Below are positions 34,825 to 43,606 of a stretch of DNA of 64,000 bases, piece by piece. A program made the position numbers and the translations under genes. The number at the start of each line of letters is the position of its first letter. Position 1 is the stretch's first letter. The stretch is from contig CBDBUY010000009.1 in assembly GCA_965212145.1 (NCBI GenBank), positions 992,001 to 1,056,000 on the forward strand. Direction: 5' to 3'. The stretch is from JAAEPI01 sp965212145 (GTDB lineage: Bacteria; Bacteroidota; Bacteroidia; Cytophagales; Cyclobacteriaceae). The notes beneath the pieces were generated by a model. The model saw only the letters and a program-made list of their open reading frames with translations. It searched no databases and was not told the DNA's origin.

Positions 34825-34851
34825 AGAAGCCCCGCTCTGGGAGCGAGGCTG
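34825..34851 (-). terminator. Terminator of the 34872-35738 lipoprotein gene
   Basis: On the minus strand AGCCTCGCTC / GAGCGGGGCT form a stem followed by TCTTTGTTT, 20 nt after the stop. Confidence 0.75.
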
Positions 34852-34871
34852 TTTAGTTTATTAGGTCAATA

Positions 34872-35738
34872 TTATTCGATGATTCGAGCTCTGATTCGCT
34901 CTATTTCCAAGGTCGCAGCGAACATCACATCTCGATCTACTACGTAATTCGGGTCAGCAGCCATTTCTTCCTCCACTTTAGCAAGCTCACCTTTATACAA
35001 ACGATCCAGAATGTTCAACTCCGTCATCATTTCGAGAATCGTATCATCATGTGGAATGTCCTCTAGTAGTTTGATCAAGTCTAATAACGGCTGCTCCTGA
35101 TCCAGAACCAGTTTCACTAATGGCTCAACCTGTGCTTTGTCTTCAGCACCTGAAGCTCCCGCATCGTGGTAATTCTCAATTACATTTACAGCCTGGTATA
35201 ACTCTTCGATAAAACTACCCGTGAGCGCTAAAGCTGCCATAGAAAGATGATGATCTTTTTCCAGCTGGATACTTGTTTCCACAATCATGCCTCTCAGTAA
35301 ATCCGCTAGTTGACGTTCACTGTTAATATTGGCTTCAATTTTCTTCATCAAGTCCTCCTTGAAAATTGCTGAATCACCCAGTGTTTCTCCGATTCTATGG
35401 CAAGCTTTGACATAATCCAAGGTCATTTCTGGTTTACCATAACTAGCCAGGTAACTAACATCAGCAGCATACACCCCCATGTTCATGGCCAGTTTATCTG
35501 GATTGCCCATGTATCGTTCCAAATTATCTAGGGAGTTCACCAGGGAATCACCGAACTCTGCGCCGATAGCTTTCAATGTAGACGGAACAGCAGAGGGGTC
35601 GGGTAGATCCTCGAGAAGTTTGTCTATGTCATGGATGACTTGTTGTTCTTTTTCTTCAGCTTCTTCTTTATTGGACTTTTTGGGATTACAGCTAGCTAAT
35701 AAGCTGAGCGATAATACCGCGAATAACAATTTCTTCAT
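34872..35738 (-). CDS. Helical lipoprotein of unknown function
   Basis: 288 residues. Signal with lipobox LLASC (MKKLLFAVLSLSLLASC), a charged Lys/Glu linker, then an all-helical domain (DPSAVPSTLKAIGAEFGDSL, YAADVSYLASYGKPEMTLDY, ERIRARIIE at the end). No family is recognised. Single-gene unit with its own terminator. Confidence 0.75.
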   Translation of the reverse strand: MKKLLFAVLSLSLLASCNPKKSNKEEAEEKEQQVIHDIDKLLEDLPDPSAVPSTLKAIGAEFGDSLVNSLDNLERYMGNPDKLAMNMGVYAADVSYLASYGKPEMTLDYVKACHRIGETLGDSAIFKEDLMKKIEANINSERQLADLLRGMIVETSIQLEKDHHLSMAALALTGSFIEELYQAVNVIENYHDAGASGAEDKAQVEPLVKLVLDQEQPLLDLIKLLEDIPHDDTILEMMTELNILDRLYKGELAKVEEEMAADPNYVVDRDVMFAATLEIERIRARIIE

Positions 35739-35925
35739 AACGCTAGATTGAGATGTGTGATTAGTAAAACTATCTTATTCTAAAAAAATAAACCTTTTTT
35801 AGGCCATTTCTTTTTCTCAAAAAATGGTTTCTCAATATCACCATGAACCTTTGGGTGAAGTATGTCTTGTGTGTTAATATTGCGCTCCCAATCTGATCGA
35901 ATAGAGGCGATTGGGATTTAAAATT

Positions 35926-35999
35926 GGGCCTATAACTCAGTTGGTTAGAGTAACTGACTCATAATCAGTAAGTCCCTGGTTCGAGCCCAGGTGGGCCCA
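35926..35999 (+). tRNA. tRNA-Ile2 (anticodon CAU)
   Basis: A 74-nt cloverleaf without encoded CCA: acceptor GGGCCTA / TGGGCCC (T6-G67 wobble), anticodon arm CTGACTCATAATCAG with CAU, T arm CCTGGTTCGAGCCCAGG. CAU can mean Met or lysidine-modified Ile2; the C4-G69 and C5-G68 pairs match the TilS recognition pattern and the sequence differs from initiator and elongator tRNA-Met, so Ile2 is preferred. Confidence 0.85.
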
Positions 36000-36318
36000 C
36001 TGAAATTGAAAGCACCTCTTGATGATAAGGGGTGTTTTTTTCATTGTATAAGCGATCGAAATGGGCGAGAAGCCTGTCCCGACGTATGTCGGGAAGCCCA
36101 GGTGGGCCCACTGAAATTGAAAGCACCTCTTGATGATAAGAGGTGTTTTTTTCATTGTATAAGCGATCGAAATGGGCGAGAAGCCTGTCCCGACGTATGT
36201 CGGGAAGCCCAGGTGGGCCCACTGAAATTGAAAGCACCTCTTGATGATAAGAGGTGCTTTTTCATTTTATAAGTAGTCGAGATGGGCGAGAAGCCTGTCC
36301 AGACGTATGTGAGGAAGC
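35986..36318 (+). repeat. Three 111-bp tandem repeats starting inside the tRNA 3' end
   Basis: Units begin at 35986, 36097 and 36208, each with CCCAGGTGGGCCCAC (last 14 nt of the tRNA plus one base). Each unit then has ACTGAAATTGAAAG, a terminator hairpin (CACCTCTTGATGATAAGAGGTG then T-run) and a second inverted repeat (CCCGACGTATGTCGGG). The first two units are nearly identical; the third has drifted at its end. No protein is encoded; long frames across it are by-products of the repeat. This explains the roughly 400-bp gene-free stretch after the tRNA. Confidence 0.9.
36009..36041 (+). terminator. tRNA-Ile2 terminator (first of three copies)
   Basis: AAAGCACCTCTT / AAGGGGTGTTTTTTT stem-loop 10 nt after the tRNA end, repeated in each 111-bp unit. 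The first copy has one G-T/mismatch difference from the later two. Confidence 0.8.
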
Positions 36319-36386
36319 AACACCAAGGTTTGTGACTCACAGACCTTTTCTTTTCTTTTTAATGGCCTGTGTGCCACAGACCATGG
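36319..36386. repeat. Double-palindrome repeat, copy A
   Basis: AACACCAAGGTTTGTGACTC..., with two palindromes (GGTTTGTGACTCACAGACC and GGCCTGTGTGCCACAGACC) joined by a T-rich tract and ending CCATGG. A related 74-bp copy is at 37435-37508, so two genes are bracketed by direct copies. Confidence 0.75.
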
Positions 36387-36396
36387 ATTTAGAAAG

Positions 36397-36795
36397 TTAT
36401 GGCAAGTTTGTGTATATCAGAATGCTTACTATTAGCCCGACTATTCCTGCTGATACCATAAGGCGTGGCAGTATTTCAAGTTGAAACTTGTTGTTTAAAG
36501 CGACATTCGATGGATCTTCTGGGTCATATATGACTTCCAGTTTCTTGCCTTCTGGTCTAGCTGGTGAATGTCCGGTGCTGAGTTCATGAGTAATCCATTC
36601 GTCTGACTCAGTTTTAAATCGAATTACTGGATAGTAAAGTCCACCGCCTGAACCTGAACTTTGGTAGTTGTTCCTGAATATTACTGCTTGTGTTTTCTTA
36701 CCAATGAATAGCAGATGATCCCCCTTTTTCCAGAGAATCGCACCAATAGCGATGAACACTGAAGAGATTAGTCCAACAACTAATTCTGATTCCAT
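36397..36795 (-). CDS. DUF3592 membrane protein
   Basis: 132 residues. A transmembrane helix at each end (LVVGLISSVFIAIGAILW and LMVSAGIVGLIVSILIYTN) surrounds a small beta domain (YYPVIRFKTESDEWITHELSTG, KKLEVIYDPEDPSNVALNN), the DUF3592 layout. Role unknown. Confidence 0.8.
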   Translation of the reverse strand: MESELVVGLISSVFIAIGAILWKKGDHLLFIGKKTQAVIFRNNYQSSGSGGGLYYPVIRFKTESDEWITHELSTGHSPARPEGKKLEVIYDPEDPSNVALNNKFQLEILPRLMVSAGIVGLIVSILIYTNLP

Positions 36796-36847
36796 TGAGG
36801 ATTGGAATTTTAATTTAATCTACTTTAAACATCAAAGCCTGACTGGT

Positions 36848-37384
36848 CTAGTCCTTTTCTTGGACGATACACTGAAACCTTCCTTTAAACGAAATTGTCC
36901 TATTCCATCCTTCATATTTTATAGTATCAGATTTAAGGTAAAATAGTCCGATCAATGAATCTCCTGGTAGAGGGTTAATTTTGTTGAGAGTTAAGGTAGC
37001 TGAATCAGTGGGGACGTACATACTATCCTCTCCTTCAAATTCTCCAAAATCAGAGAAGAACACTGTCTGACTAACGAATTGCTCATTTCTTACTTTAAAT
37101 TCAGGATATTCCCCGCTCTCACTATAATATCCAATGCTGACCAACAAGGTGTCAGGGTAGTACTGGCACCAGCAGTCAGTAAGATTAAGGGTATCAAAGA
37201 AATATTCTTTTCCTGCTCCGAAGGACCAGTTTCCTCTTTCCCTCCCAAAGGTCATTATTCCTTCATCATCTCGGATTTCCATTAGGCTAGTATCTATGAT
37301 CACATGATTCCTGTCTTGTTTGGCACATCCAATAATTACCGAGGTAAGAATGGCGAATGTCAACCATGATAGGTTTTTTTGCAT
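36848..37384 (-). CDS. Lipoprotein of unknown function
   Basis: 178 residues with lipobox VIIGC (MQKNLSWLTFAILTSVIIGC). The mature part is beta-rich with two Cys (DCWCQYY) and ends FKGRFQCIVQEKD. No family is recognised. It lies between two copies of a double-palindrome repeat with the DUF3592 gene. Confidence 0.65.
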   Translation of the reverse strand: MQKNLSWLTFAILTSVIIGCAKQDRNHVIIDTSLMEIRDDEGIMTFGRERGNWSFGAGKEYFFDTLNLTDCWCQYYPDTLLVSIGYYSESGEYPEFKVRNEQFVSQTVFFSDFGEFEGEDSMYVPTDSATLTLNKINPLPGDSLIGLFYLKSDTIKYEGWNRTISFKGRFQCIVQEKD

Positions 37385-37434
37385 ACCTCAAATTTACTTC
37401 ATCCTTCTCACCGTTGCGAATCTTGAGTAACTCT

Positions 37435-37508
37435 AACACCAAGATCTGTGAGTCACAGACCAATTTCTTATCTTTTCTTCTTCATGGTCTGTGTGCCACT
37501 GACCATGG
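37435..37508. repeat. Double-palindrome repeat, copy B
   Basis: AACACCAAGATCTGTGAGTC... with palindromes GGT/ATCTGTGAGTCACAGACC and GGTCTGTGTGCCACTGACC, ending CCATGG. About 80% alike to copy A by eye and in the same orientation. Confidence 0.75.
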
Positions 37509-37546
37509 GTCAGACGATGGGTTAAGCATCCTATTGGGTACTTTAA

Positions 37547-38008
37547 TTACTTCTGCTTCTTGAGCACACGTGCTTTTCGTTCCTCTTCATCCAAGCCGAA
37601 ATCGGTCATGTACCACGCCTCTTCGTGCAGATAGTAGATCAGCATCTTAATGAATATCTCAGCAAATGCTACTAGAGAGGCTTTTTCGGTAACATTTGGA
37701 TCCTCTCGAAATACGATCATTGCCACAGCGAATGTGGTCAGTGTGGCAATAGCACGCCAGGTCACAGACTTAACAATGTGTCGCTTTCTGGCGCTCATCG
37801 TTTTGAAGGTGAACCAGAACCGCTCGTGGTAGTAATAGAAAACCAGCTTTAAGGTCGCCTCAATGAGCGCCACATAAGTGGCCTTCTTGCTAGCGTCCGG
37901 GTCGTCTTTGAAGAATAGTAGCGCCAACATGAAGGTGGTAGCAGATGCCACAACTCTCCAGGTAATTGCCTTTGCAATGTGTCTGATGCGTGATTTATTC
38001 ATGATCAA
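37547..38008 (-). CDS. Tandem DUF2061 membrane protein
   Basis: 153 residues made of two similar halves: RHIAKAITWRVVASATTFMLA...KKATYVALIEATLKLVFYYYHERFW and RHIVKSVTWRAIATLTTFAVA...EKASLVAFAEIFIKMLIYYLHEEAW. Each is one DUF2061 unit with two helices, so this is a fused duplication. Often found near sulfate/cysteine or housekeeping genes; role unknown. Its start overlaps the tyrS stop by four bases. Confidence 0.88.
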   Translation of the reverse strand: MIMNKSRIRHIAKAITWRVVASATTFMLALLFFKDDPDASKKATYVALIEATLKLVFYYYHERFWFTFKTMSARKRHIVKSVTWRAIATLTTFAVAMIVFREDPNVTEKASLVAFAEIFIKMLIYYLHEEAWYMTDFGLDEEERKARVLKKQK

Positions 38009-39285
38009 ACAACTTTGATAAGGTAGTAATTCTTCTTGCCACGCTGAGCGAGTAAATATTTGTCGTTCAGAAGGCCATAGTCTGGCTTTTCATTCTCGTC
38101 ACCCACTTTCACTTTGTTGATGCTCACGCCTCCCTGCTTGATCATTCTTCGAGCTTCGCCCTTGGAAGAGAACACCATCCCATTTGTTGCTTCGCTTAAT
38201 AAGGTGGTGACTGAATCAACGGATTTGAGGGAATCCTTTGATATTTCAGTCTGTGGGACTCCATCAAAAACTTGTAAAAGGGTCCGCTCGTCCAGCGATT
38301 CCAATTCCTCTGTTGTACTCTTTCCAAAGAGAATGTTGGAAGCCTTAATGGCCGTTTCCAAATCTGCTTTAGAATGAACTCGCTCGGTGATTTCTTCAGC
38401 CAATGTCCGCTGAAGCAAGCGCTGATGCGGGGCTTCCGCATGCTGATCAATCAAACGCTCAATTTCTTCTTTTTCCCGGAGGCTGAATATCTTGATGTAG
38501 TTCACCACATCCTCATCGGTTGCATTTAACCAGTATTGATAGAATTGATACGGTGAAGTTCGTTCAGCATCCAACCAAATGTTGCCACCCTCGGATTTCC
38601 CGAATTTGGTGCCGTCTGCCTTGGTGATGAGGGGAGTGGTCATGGCGTATGCTTCGCCTTGGCCTTTCCGGCGTATTAATTCAGTTCCGGTGACGATATT
38701 GCCCCATTGATCTGAGCCACCTAGTTGAAGCTTTACATCCTTGTTCTTCCAAAGCCAGTAGAAATCATATCCTTGCACAAGCTGATAGGAGAACTCCGTG
38801 AATGAAAGGCCAGTTTCCAATCGATTTTTGACAGAATCTTTGGCCATCATGTAGTTAATGCTGATATGTTTTCCCACATCTCGGATAAAATCCAAAAAGT
38901 GGTAATCCTTGAACCAGTCATAGTTATTGACCATTTCTGCGGCATTCTCTCCGTCAAAATCAAGGAATTTTTCCAGTTGTGCTTTGACGCATGCTTGATT
39001 GTGATTCAGCGTTTGTTCATCTAGGAGATTACGTTCCTGTGACTTGCCGGATGGATCACCAACCATGCCCGTCGCGCCACCAACCAAGGCAATGGGCTTA
39101 TGTCCGCATCTTTGAAAATGCACCAAAGTCATCACTTGAACCAGATTGCCAATGTGAAGCGAGTCGGCAGTAGGATCAAATCCAATATATGCTGCCGTCA
39201 TGCCCTTGGAGAGCTCACCTTCAGTTCCCGGCATGATATCGTGAATCATGCCTCTCCAAGTCAACTCCGAAACGAAATTTTTCAT
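38005..39285 (-). CDS. tyrS: Tyrosyl-tRNA synthetase
   Basis: 426 residues. Class I signatures: HIGN in ADSLHIGNLVQVMTLVHFQ (HIGH motif) and KFGKS in ADGTKFGKSEGGNIW (KMSKS motif), tyrosine-site residues in YDFYWLWKNKDVKLQLGGSDQWGN, and a C-terminal S4 RNA-binding domain (residues about 360-426, EARRMIKQGGVSINKVKV). Charges tRNA-Tyr in the cytoplasm. Cotranscribed with the DUF2061 gene. Confidence 0.97.
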   Translation of the reverse strand: MKNFVSELTWRGMIHDIMPGTEGELSKGMTAAYIGFDPTADSLHIGNLVQVMTLVHFQRCGHKPIALVGGATGMVGDPSGKSQERNLLDEQTLNHNQACVKAQLEKFLDFDGENAAEMVNNYDWFKDYHFLDFIRDVGKHISINYMMAKDSVKNRLETGLSFTEFSYQLVQGYDFYWLWKNKDVKLQLGGSDQWGNIVTGTELIRRKGQGEAYAMTTPLITKADGTKFGKSEGGNIWLDAERTSPYQFYQYWLNATDEDVVNYIKIFSLREKEEIERLIDQHAEAPHQRLLQRTLAEEITERVHSKADLETAIKASNILFGKSTTEELESLDERTLLQVFDGVPQTEISKDSLKSVDSVTTLLSEATNGMVFSSKGEARRMIKQGGVSINKVKVGDENEKPDYGLLNDKYLLAQRGKKNYYLIKVV

Positions 39286-39303
39286 TGAATGAAATTAAGG
39301 CGG

Positions 39304-39311
39304 CAAAAATA
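39304..39311 (-). promoter_or_regulatory. -7 box of tyrS
   Basis: TATTTTTG on the minus strand matches TAnnTTTG and ends 19 nt before the ATG; the leader would be about 12 nt. A clear -33 TTG at the expected distance is not seen. Confidence 0.45.
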
Positions 39312-39388
39312 GAGGTCAATGCCTAAACTATTTGATCTCAATCCTCTTTTGTCATTTCTTTCTAAACTTGCCGCTTGAATTTTTATAA

Positions 39389-40153
39389 ATGAGCAAAGCA
39401 ATTGTCACAGGGGGATCTAACGGACTGGGTCTCGAATTCATCAAATTACTCGTCAAAGATCAATACAAAGTATTCTCCTATGACATTTCAGATCCTTCAG
39501 ATGAGGTTAAGTTGGAATTTGGGGATGCCGTCACCTGGATCAAGAAAGACTTGAGTATTCAAGGAGTCGCTGATGAGATTTTTTCTGAGGTTGGGACGGA
39601 GGAGATTGATGTGCTCATTAATAACGCTGGTTTCGGAACCTTTGGGAATTTCCATGAAATGGATTGGCCAAAGCAACAGGCTATGATCAATCTTCATGTC
39701 TTGACCACTGCTCATCTGACGCACCTTTTTGTGCAGGGAATGATTGAAAAAGGGAAGGGGCGAATAATGAATTTGGCATCTCTTGCGGCTTATCAACCTG
39801 GCCCCCTGATGAGCCAGTACTATGCTACGAAATCATACGTCATGTCGTTCACTGAAGCACTTGCGAATGAACTTAAGGGGACGGGAGTTACTGCAACCGT
39901 GCTGTGTCCGGGTCAAACTGAGACAAAATTTCAGCAGACAGTTTCGGCGGGCAGTAGAGAAACCAAAATGTCATTCAACATTGCTGCTGCTCCAGAAGTT
40001 GCCAGAAAAGGCTATGAAGCCATGATGGCCGGTAGGGTGAATATCATTCCTGGAGCTTTCAATAATTTCCTGGCGTTTCTGAATCGAATCTTACCAAGAA
40101 AGACTTCCACCAATATTGTTCACAGACTTCAAGCGAAGAATAGGGAAGAATAA
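39389..40153 (+). CDS. Short-chain dehydrogenase/reductase
   Basis: 254 residues, classical SDR: cofactor site VTGGSNGLGLEF (residues 7-18), structural NNAG in LINNAGFGTFG, and catalytic Tyr/Lys in SQYYATKSYVMSF, with the active-site Ser in NLASLAAY. The substrate cannot be predicted. The C-terminal AFNNFLAFLNRILPRK is membrane-peripheral in related enzymes. Confidence 0.92.
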   Translation: MSKAIVTGGSNGLGLEFIKLLVKDQYKVFSYDISDPSDEVKLEFGDAVTWIKKDLSIQGVADEIFSEVGTEEIDVLINNAGFGTFGNFHEMDWPKQQAMINLHVLTTAHLTHLFVQGMIEKGKGRIMNLASLAAYQPGPLMSQYYATKSYVMSFTEALANELKGTGVTATVLCPGQTETKFQQTVSAGSRETKMSFNIAAAPEVARKGYEAMMAGRVNIIPGAFNNFLAFLNRILPRKTSTNIVHRLQAKNREE

Positions 40154-40155
40154 TA

Positions 40156-41415
40156 TCAGGTTTTTTGCTTCTTCTTCTTGGCAGCAGGAAACAGAATGTT
40201 ATTGAGTATCAGTCTGTAACCAGCAGAATTCGGATGTAGATTAAGATCGGTAGGTTGTTCATTCACAAAATGCTGGTAATCTTCAGGGTCATGGCCACCG
40301 TAGAATGTCCAGAATCCTTTTCCCAGAATGCCATGAATGTATTTCGCTTCCCCGATAGATCGATTCTCACCCATGATTACTACATCTGATTTTATCAGTC
40401 GCTTCTTGAATGACGTGGTTTGTCCCATGAAACCTTTCACAATTTGTGTGTGATTTTGCGTGAGCATTGTTGGGATTGGGTCCCACTTGGCCGAAAATTG
40501 GAACAAGGTGAAATAGTCATTTTCCTGAGTTAATCCCCGCTCATTGGCTTGAGAGTCAATGTTTGAGTATTCATACGTGTATGGGTCTCTGACCAGGGTA
40601 AAATCCTGAAACGCCAAGGTTCGCTCAAAGTCTAACTTGCTTTGGGCTTGTGGGTCAGCGGGATCACCATCAAACATGGATTCACAGATATCTACGCCTT
40701 CTGCCGCCAAGGCAATGTCATAGGTGTCAGTCGCAGAGCACATGGCAAATAAAAATCCGCCACTCGCTACAAAGGCTTTGAATTTCTTTACAATGGCCAG
40801 TTTCATATGAGACACCTTGGAGAAGCCATGTTTTCGGGCAGACTCTTCGTAATCTCTTTGTTGTTGCTGGTACCATGGGAAGTGCTGAAACGATCGATAG
40901 AATTTCCCATACTGGCCCGTGAAATCCTCGTGATGCAGGTGTAACCAATCGTATTTCGGTAATATGTCCAGCATGATTTCATCATCAAAAAGGACATCAT
41001 AGGGAATCTCTGCGTAAGTCAAAACCAAGGTCACCGCATCATCCCAAGGTTGCTTTGTCTTGGGAGAATACACAGCGATTTTGGGGAATTTTTCCAGCTT
41101 CATCGCGTCCATATTGGAGGATGGGCTGGCTATTTCATTCAGTATTCCATTCGCTTCTGCATCTGAAATCACCTCATAAGAAACGCCTCTGATAATGCAT
41201 TCATTTTGGAATTTCTGGATGTTCTTCACCATGAAGCTACCACCGCGATAATTCAACAGCCAATCAATTTTCACATCGTGGGTCAACACCCAGTACGCAA
41301 TTCCGTATGCTTTCAAGTGATTGGACTGAGTTTCATCCATTGGTATCAACAAATAGGCGGACTTTGCCTGAAAACCAATCACCACTAAAATCAAAAAGAT
41401 GAATCTTCGAATCAT
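40156..41415 (-). CDS. Secreted protein of a Bacteroidota family often labelled asparagine synthetase B
   Basis: 419 residues with a signal peptide (MIRRFIFLILVVIGFQAKSA). Proteins like this are widely named asparagine synthetase B, but none of the glutaminase (Cys1) or synthetase motifs of AsnB are visible. Segments such as FVASGGFLFAMCSATDTYDIA and GFWTFYGGHDPEDYQHF recall a class I amidotransferase/ThuA-like fold. I treat it as an exported protein of unknown function. It ends in a Lys-rich tail (KKKKQK). Confidence 0.7.
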   Translation of the reverse strand: MIRRFIFLILVVIGFQAKSAYLLIPMDETQSNHLKAYGIAYWVLTHDVKIDWLLNYRGGSFMVKNIQKFQNECIIRGVSYEVISDAEANGILNEIASPSSNMDAMKLEKFPKIAVYSPKTKQPWDDAVTLVLTYAEIPYDVLFDDEIMLDILPKYDWLHLHHEDFTGQYGKFYRSFQHFPWYQQQQRDYEESARKHGFSKVSHMKLAIVKKFKAFVASGGFLFAMCSATDTYDIALAAEGVDICESMFDGDPADPQAQSKLDFERTLAFQDFTLVRDPYTYEYSNIDSQANERGLTQENDYFTLFQFSAKWDPIPTMLTQNHTQIVKGFMGQTTSFKKRLIKSDVVIMGENRSIGEAKYIHGILGKGFWTFYGGHDPEDYQHFVNEQPTDLNLHPNSAGYRLILNNILFPAAKKKKQKT

Positions 41416-41491
41416 AATTGAGGAGTTAGAGTAACTAACGGACTTGAGTTCCGTGTGTTATTCGTAATTTGCAAAAGTTCAAAATAAACGA

Positions 41492-42727
41492 ATGGACTTA
41501 AGAGAAAACATAAAGGAAGGGATAAAATCCATCAAAGCCAATAAACTGCGGACAGTGCTCACGGCGGCTATTATCGCCATTGGTATAATGAGCCTCGTGG
41601 GAATCCTTACGGCGATTTCTGGTATTCAGAGTTCCATTAGTTCGAGCTTTTCGAATCTAGGGGCCAATACCTTCGATATAGAAAGTAAGTTCAATCGAGG
41701 AACTGAAGATGGGAAGAAAGCCAAAGTCTTTCCTCCGGTGCGCTATCACGAGCTTCTTCAATTCAAAAATAAATATGAAGGTGAGGGGGTAACGAGTATT
41801 TATACGGTCGTGACTGGAGCTGCTGAGATTAAACGAGGATCGAAAGTTACCAACCCAAATCAGCTCGTGAGAGGCGGTGATGAAAACTATCTCGTCGTGG
41901 ACGGATACGACGTGGAACTCGGCAGGCCATTTTCTGAGTCTGAGAGTCTGAATGGAGCGTATGTGTGTTTGGTAGGCAATGACATCATTGATGATCTATT
42001 CGAAGATGGAGAAAGCCCGATCAATCAAAAAATTACGGTCTTGGGAAATAAATTCAGAATCATCGGTAAGTTAAAAGAGCAGGGTGGTGCTTCAGGAAAT
42101 TCCAATATCGACCGAACTGTCATAATCCCCATGGAGACAGCCCGAATTGTAGCACCAGAAAGAAACTTTGGATACGAAGCAGCCGTGGCGATCAGCGATC
42201 CTGAAAAAATGGAAGAAGCCATGGCGGAAGCTACGCAGATCATGCGGGCGGTGAGGGGAGATCGACCTGGAGAGGAAGATTCATTTGAAGTCAGAATGAG
42301 TACATCAGCTGTTGAGCAATTGACTGAAATAACAGGCTATCTTCAGATCGGAGGTTTTGTCATTGGATTTATCACACTCATAGGAGCGTCGATCGGTTTG
42401 ATGAACATCATGCTGGTCTCAGTGACGGAGCGAACCCGTGAAATTGGAGTACGAAAAGCCTTGGGGGCAACACCAGTTAAAATCCGTCAGCAGTTTCTAA
42501 TTGAGGCGCTTGTCATCTGCCAGATGGGAGGAATAGGCGGAATAGTCTTCGGAATAATCATTGGTAATTTGGTAGCCGGCCTGATTGGATCGGGAGGTTT
42601 TATTATCCCTTGGGTGTGGATCATCTTCGGGATCGTGGTGGGTATGATCGTTGGTCTGGGGTCTGGAGTTATTCCGGCTTACAAGGCTTCCAAATTAGAC
42701 CCAATTGAGTCTCTCAGATTTGAATAA
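41492..42727 (+). CDS. MacB/FtsX-family ABC transporter permease
   Basis: 411 residues. First transmembrane helix near residues 20-45 (RTVLTAAIIAIGIMSLVGIL), a periplasmic MacB-type domain of about 220 residues, then three helices of the FtsX domain with the conserved TERTREIGVRKALGATP. Such permeases extrude substrates or drive envelope processes by mechanotransmission. No ATPase gene is adjacent, so its partner is elsewhere. Confidence 0.9.
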   Translation: MDLRENIKEGIKSIKANKLRTVLTAAIIAIGIMSLVGILTAISGIQSSISSSFSNLGANTFDIESKFNRGTEDGKKAKVFPPVRYHELLQFKNKYEGEGVTSIYTVVTGAAEIKRGSKVTNPNQLVRGGDENYLVVDGYDVELGRPFSESESLNGAYVCLVGNDIIDDLFEDGESPINQKITVLGNKFRIIGKLKEQGGASGNSNIDRTVIIPMETARIVAPERNFGYEAAVAISDPEKMEEAMAEATQIMRAVRGDRPGEEDSFEVRMSTSAVEQLTEITGYLQIGGFVIGFITLIGASIGLMNIMLVSVTERTREIGVRKALGATPVKIRQQFLIEALVICQMGGIGGIVFGIIIGNLVAGLIGSGGFIIPWVWIIFGIVVGMIVGLGSGVIPAYKASKLDPIESLRFE

Positions 42728-42728
42728 A

Positions 42729-43256
42729 ATGGATTTTCTAAAAGAGTTTTCAGAAACAATTCGAACCATTCCTGATTTTCCCGAAAAAGGAATTTTGTTC
42801 AGAGACATCACTCCGGTTCTAGCCAAACCACAATTATGCTCCAGGCTGATCGAAGAATTGGAAGCACATTGGGAGGGAACGAAGATCGATGCAATTGCAG
42901 GAATTGAGTCTCGGGGATTTCTTTTTGGGATGGGACTAGCAGGAAAGCTGGGCGTACCATTTATTCCGTTGAGGAAAGTGGGGAAGCTTCCTGGAGACAC
43001 GTTTAAGACGGAATACCAGCTTGAGTACGGTTCTGCTGTCCTGGAAATGCAGAAGGATGCGGTCAAATCAGGTAAAAATATCCTCATCCATGATGACCTG
43101 CTCGCAACCGGTGGAACTGCCTTAGCTGCTGCAGATTTGATTTCACAGGCTGACTGTCAGGTCGTTGGTTTTTCCTTCCTGATCGAGCTCTCATTTTTCA
43201 AAAGCAAAACGGAACTGGAAAAAGTAGCTCCCGTGGAAATGCTGATCAGCTACTGA
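42729..43256 (+). CDS. apt: Adenine phosphoribosyltransferase
   Basis: 175 residues from the ATG 1 nt after the permease stop (MDFLKEFSETIRTIPDFPEKG). The PRPP motif ILIHDDLLATGGTALAA (residues about 118-134) and IAGIESRGFLFG identify Apt, which salvages adenine to AMP. Length and motifs are normal. Confidence 0.95.
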   Translation: MDFLKEFSETIRTIPDFPEKGILFRDITPVLAKPQLCSRLIEELEAHWEGTKIDAIAGIESRGFLFGMGLAGKLGVPFIPLRKVGKLPGDTFKTEYQLEYGSAVLEMQKDAVKSGKNILIHDDLLATGGTALAAADLISQADCQVVGFSFLIELSFFKSKTELEKVAPVEMLISY

Positions 43257-43606
43257 TCGGTCAATACGACCATAACTTCCTTTGCTCTCCCAAGCGCATC
43301 AAATCGAAATTGAAGAGCCGTATTTTCAAGCGAGTCACACCCTTCAGTAACAGGGTAGAAATAAAACTTCTCACTTCGACTGCTCAGTTGATGTTTCGGC
43401 GCTGAACCTAGTAGGGTCGCAAGTTCAACCTGAGTAAGACCAAGCAATAATTCTTCATTTGCTTCCAGAACCCGAGCTCCTTCAATTCGATATTCTGAGC
43501 AAACTTCAGCTTTCTGCCATTCGTCCGTATCGAGTCCCGGAATTCCAACCTTAGAACCACATGAAACGCTTATGAGAAGAAGTATTAGGAGATGCTTAAT
43601 GCCCAT
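43250..43606 (-). CDS. Small lipoprotein, possibly BamE/SmpA-like fold
   Basis: 118 residues with lipobox SVSC (MGIKHLLILLLISVSC). The sequence LLGLTQVELATLLGSAP, a YFY strand and FRFDALGRAKEVMV recall the helix-helix-beta arrangement of BamE/SmpA-type domains, but this is only a resemblance. Its end overlaps apt by 7 nt and its start overlaps the desaturase gene. Confidence 0.6.
   Translation of the reverse strand: MGIKHLLILLLISVSCGSKVGIPGLDTDEWQKAEVCSEYRIEGARVLEANEELLLGLTQVELATLLGSAPKHQLSSRSEKFYFYPVTEGCDSLENTALQFRFDALGRAKEVMVVLTDQ

Noticed and set aside
35986..36318. CRISPR-like array
   Set aside because: Units are contiguous, with no variable spacers and no cas genes; each carries a tRNA tail and terminator.
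35937..36340. Several open frames of 60-93 codons on both strands across the tRNA tail array
   Set aside because: They are produced by the 111-bp tandem repeat, whose length is a multiple of three, and repeat the same peptide; they overlap a tRNA and terminators.
40156..41415. Asparagine synthetase assignment
   Set aside because: No N-terminal Cys nucleophile, no ATP pyrophosphatase SGG-D motif, and a signal peptide is present.
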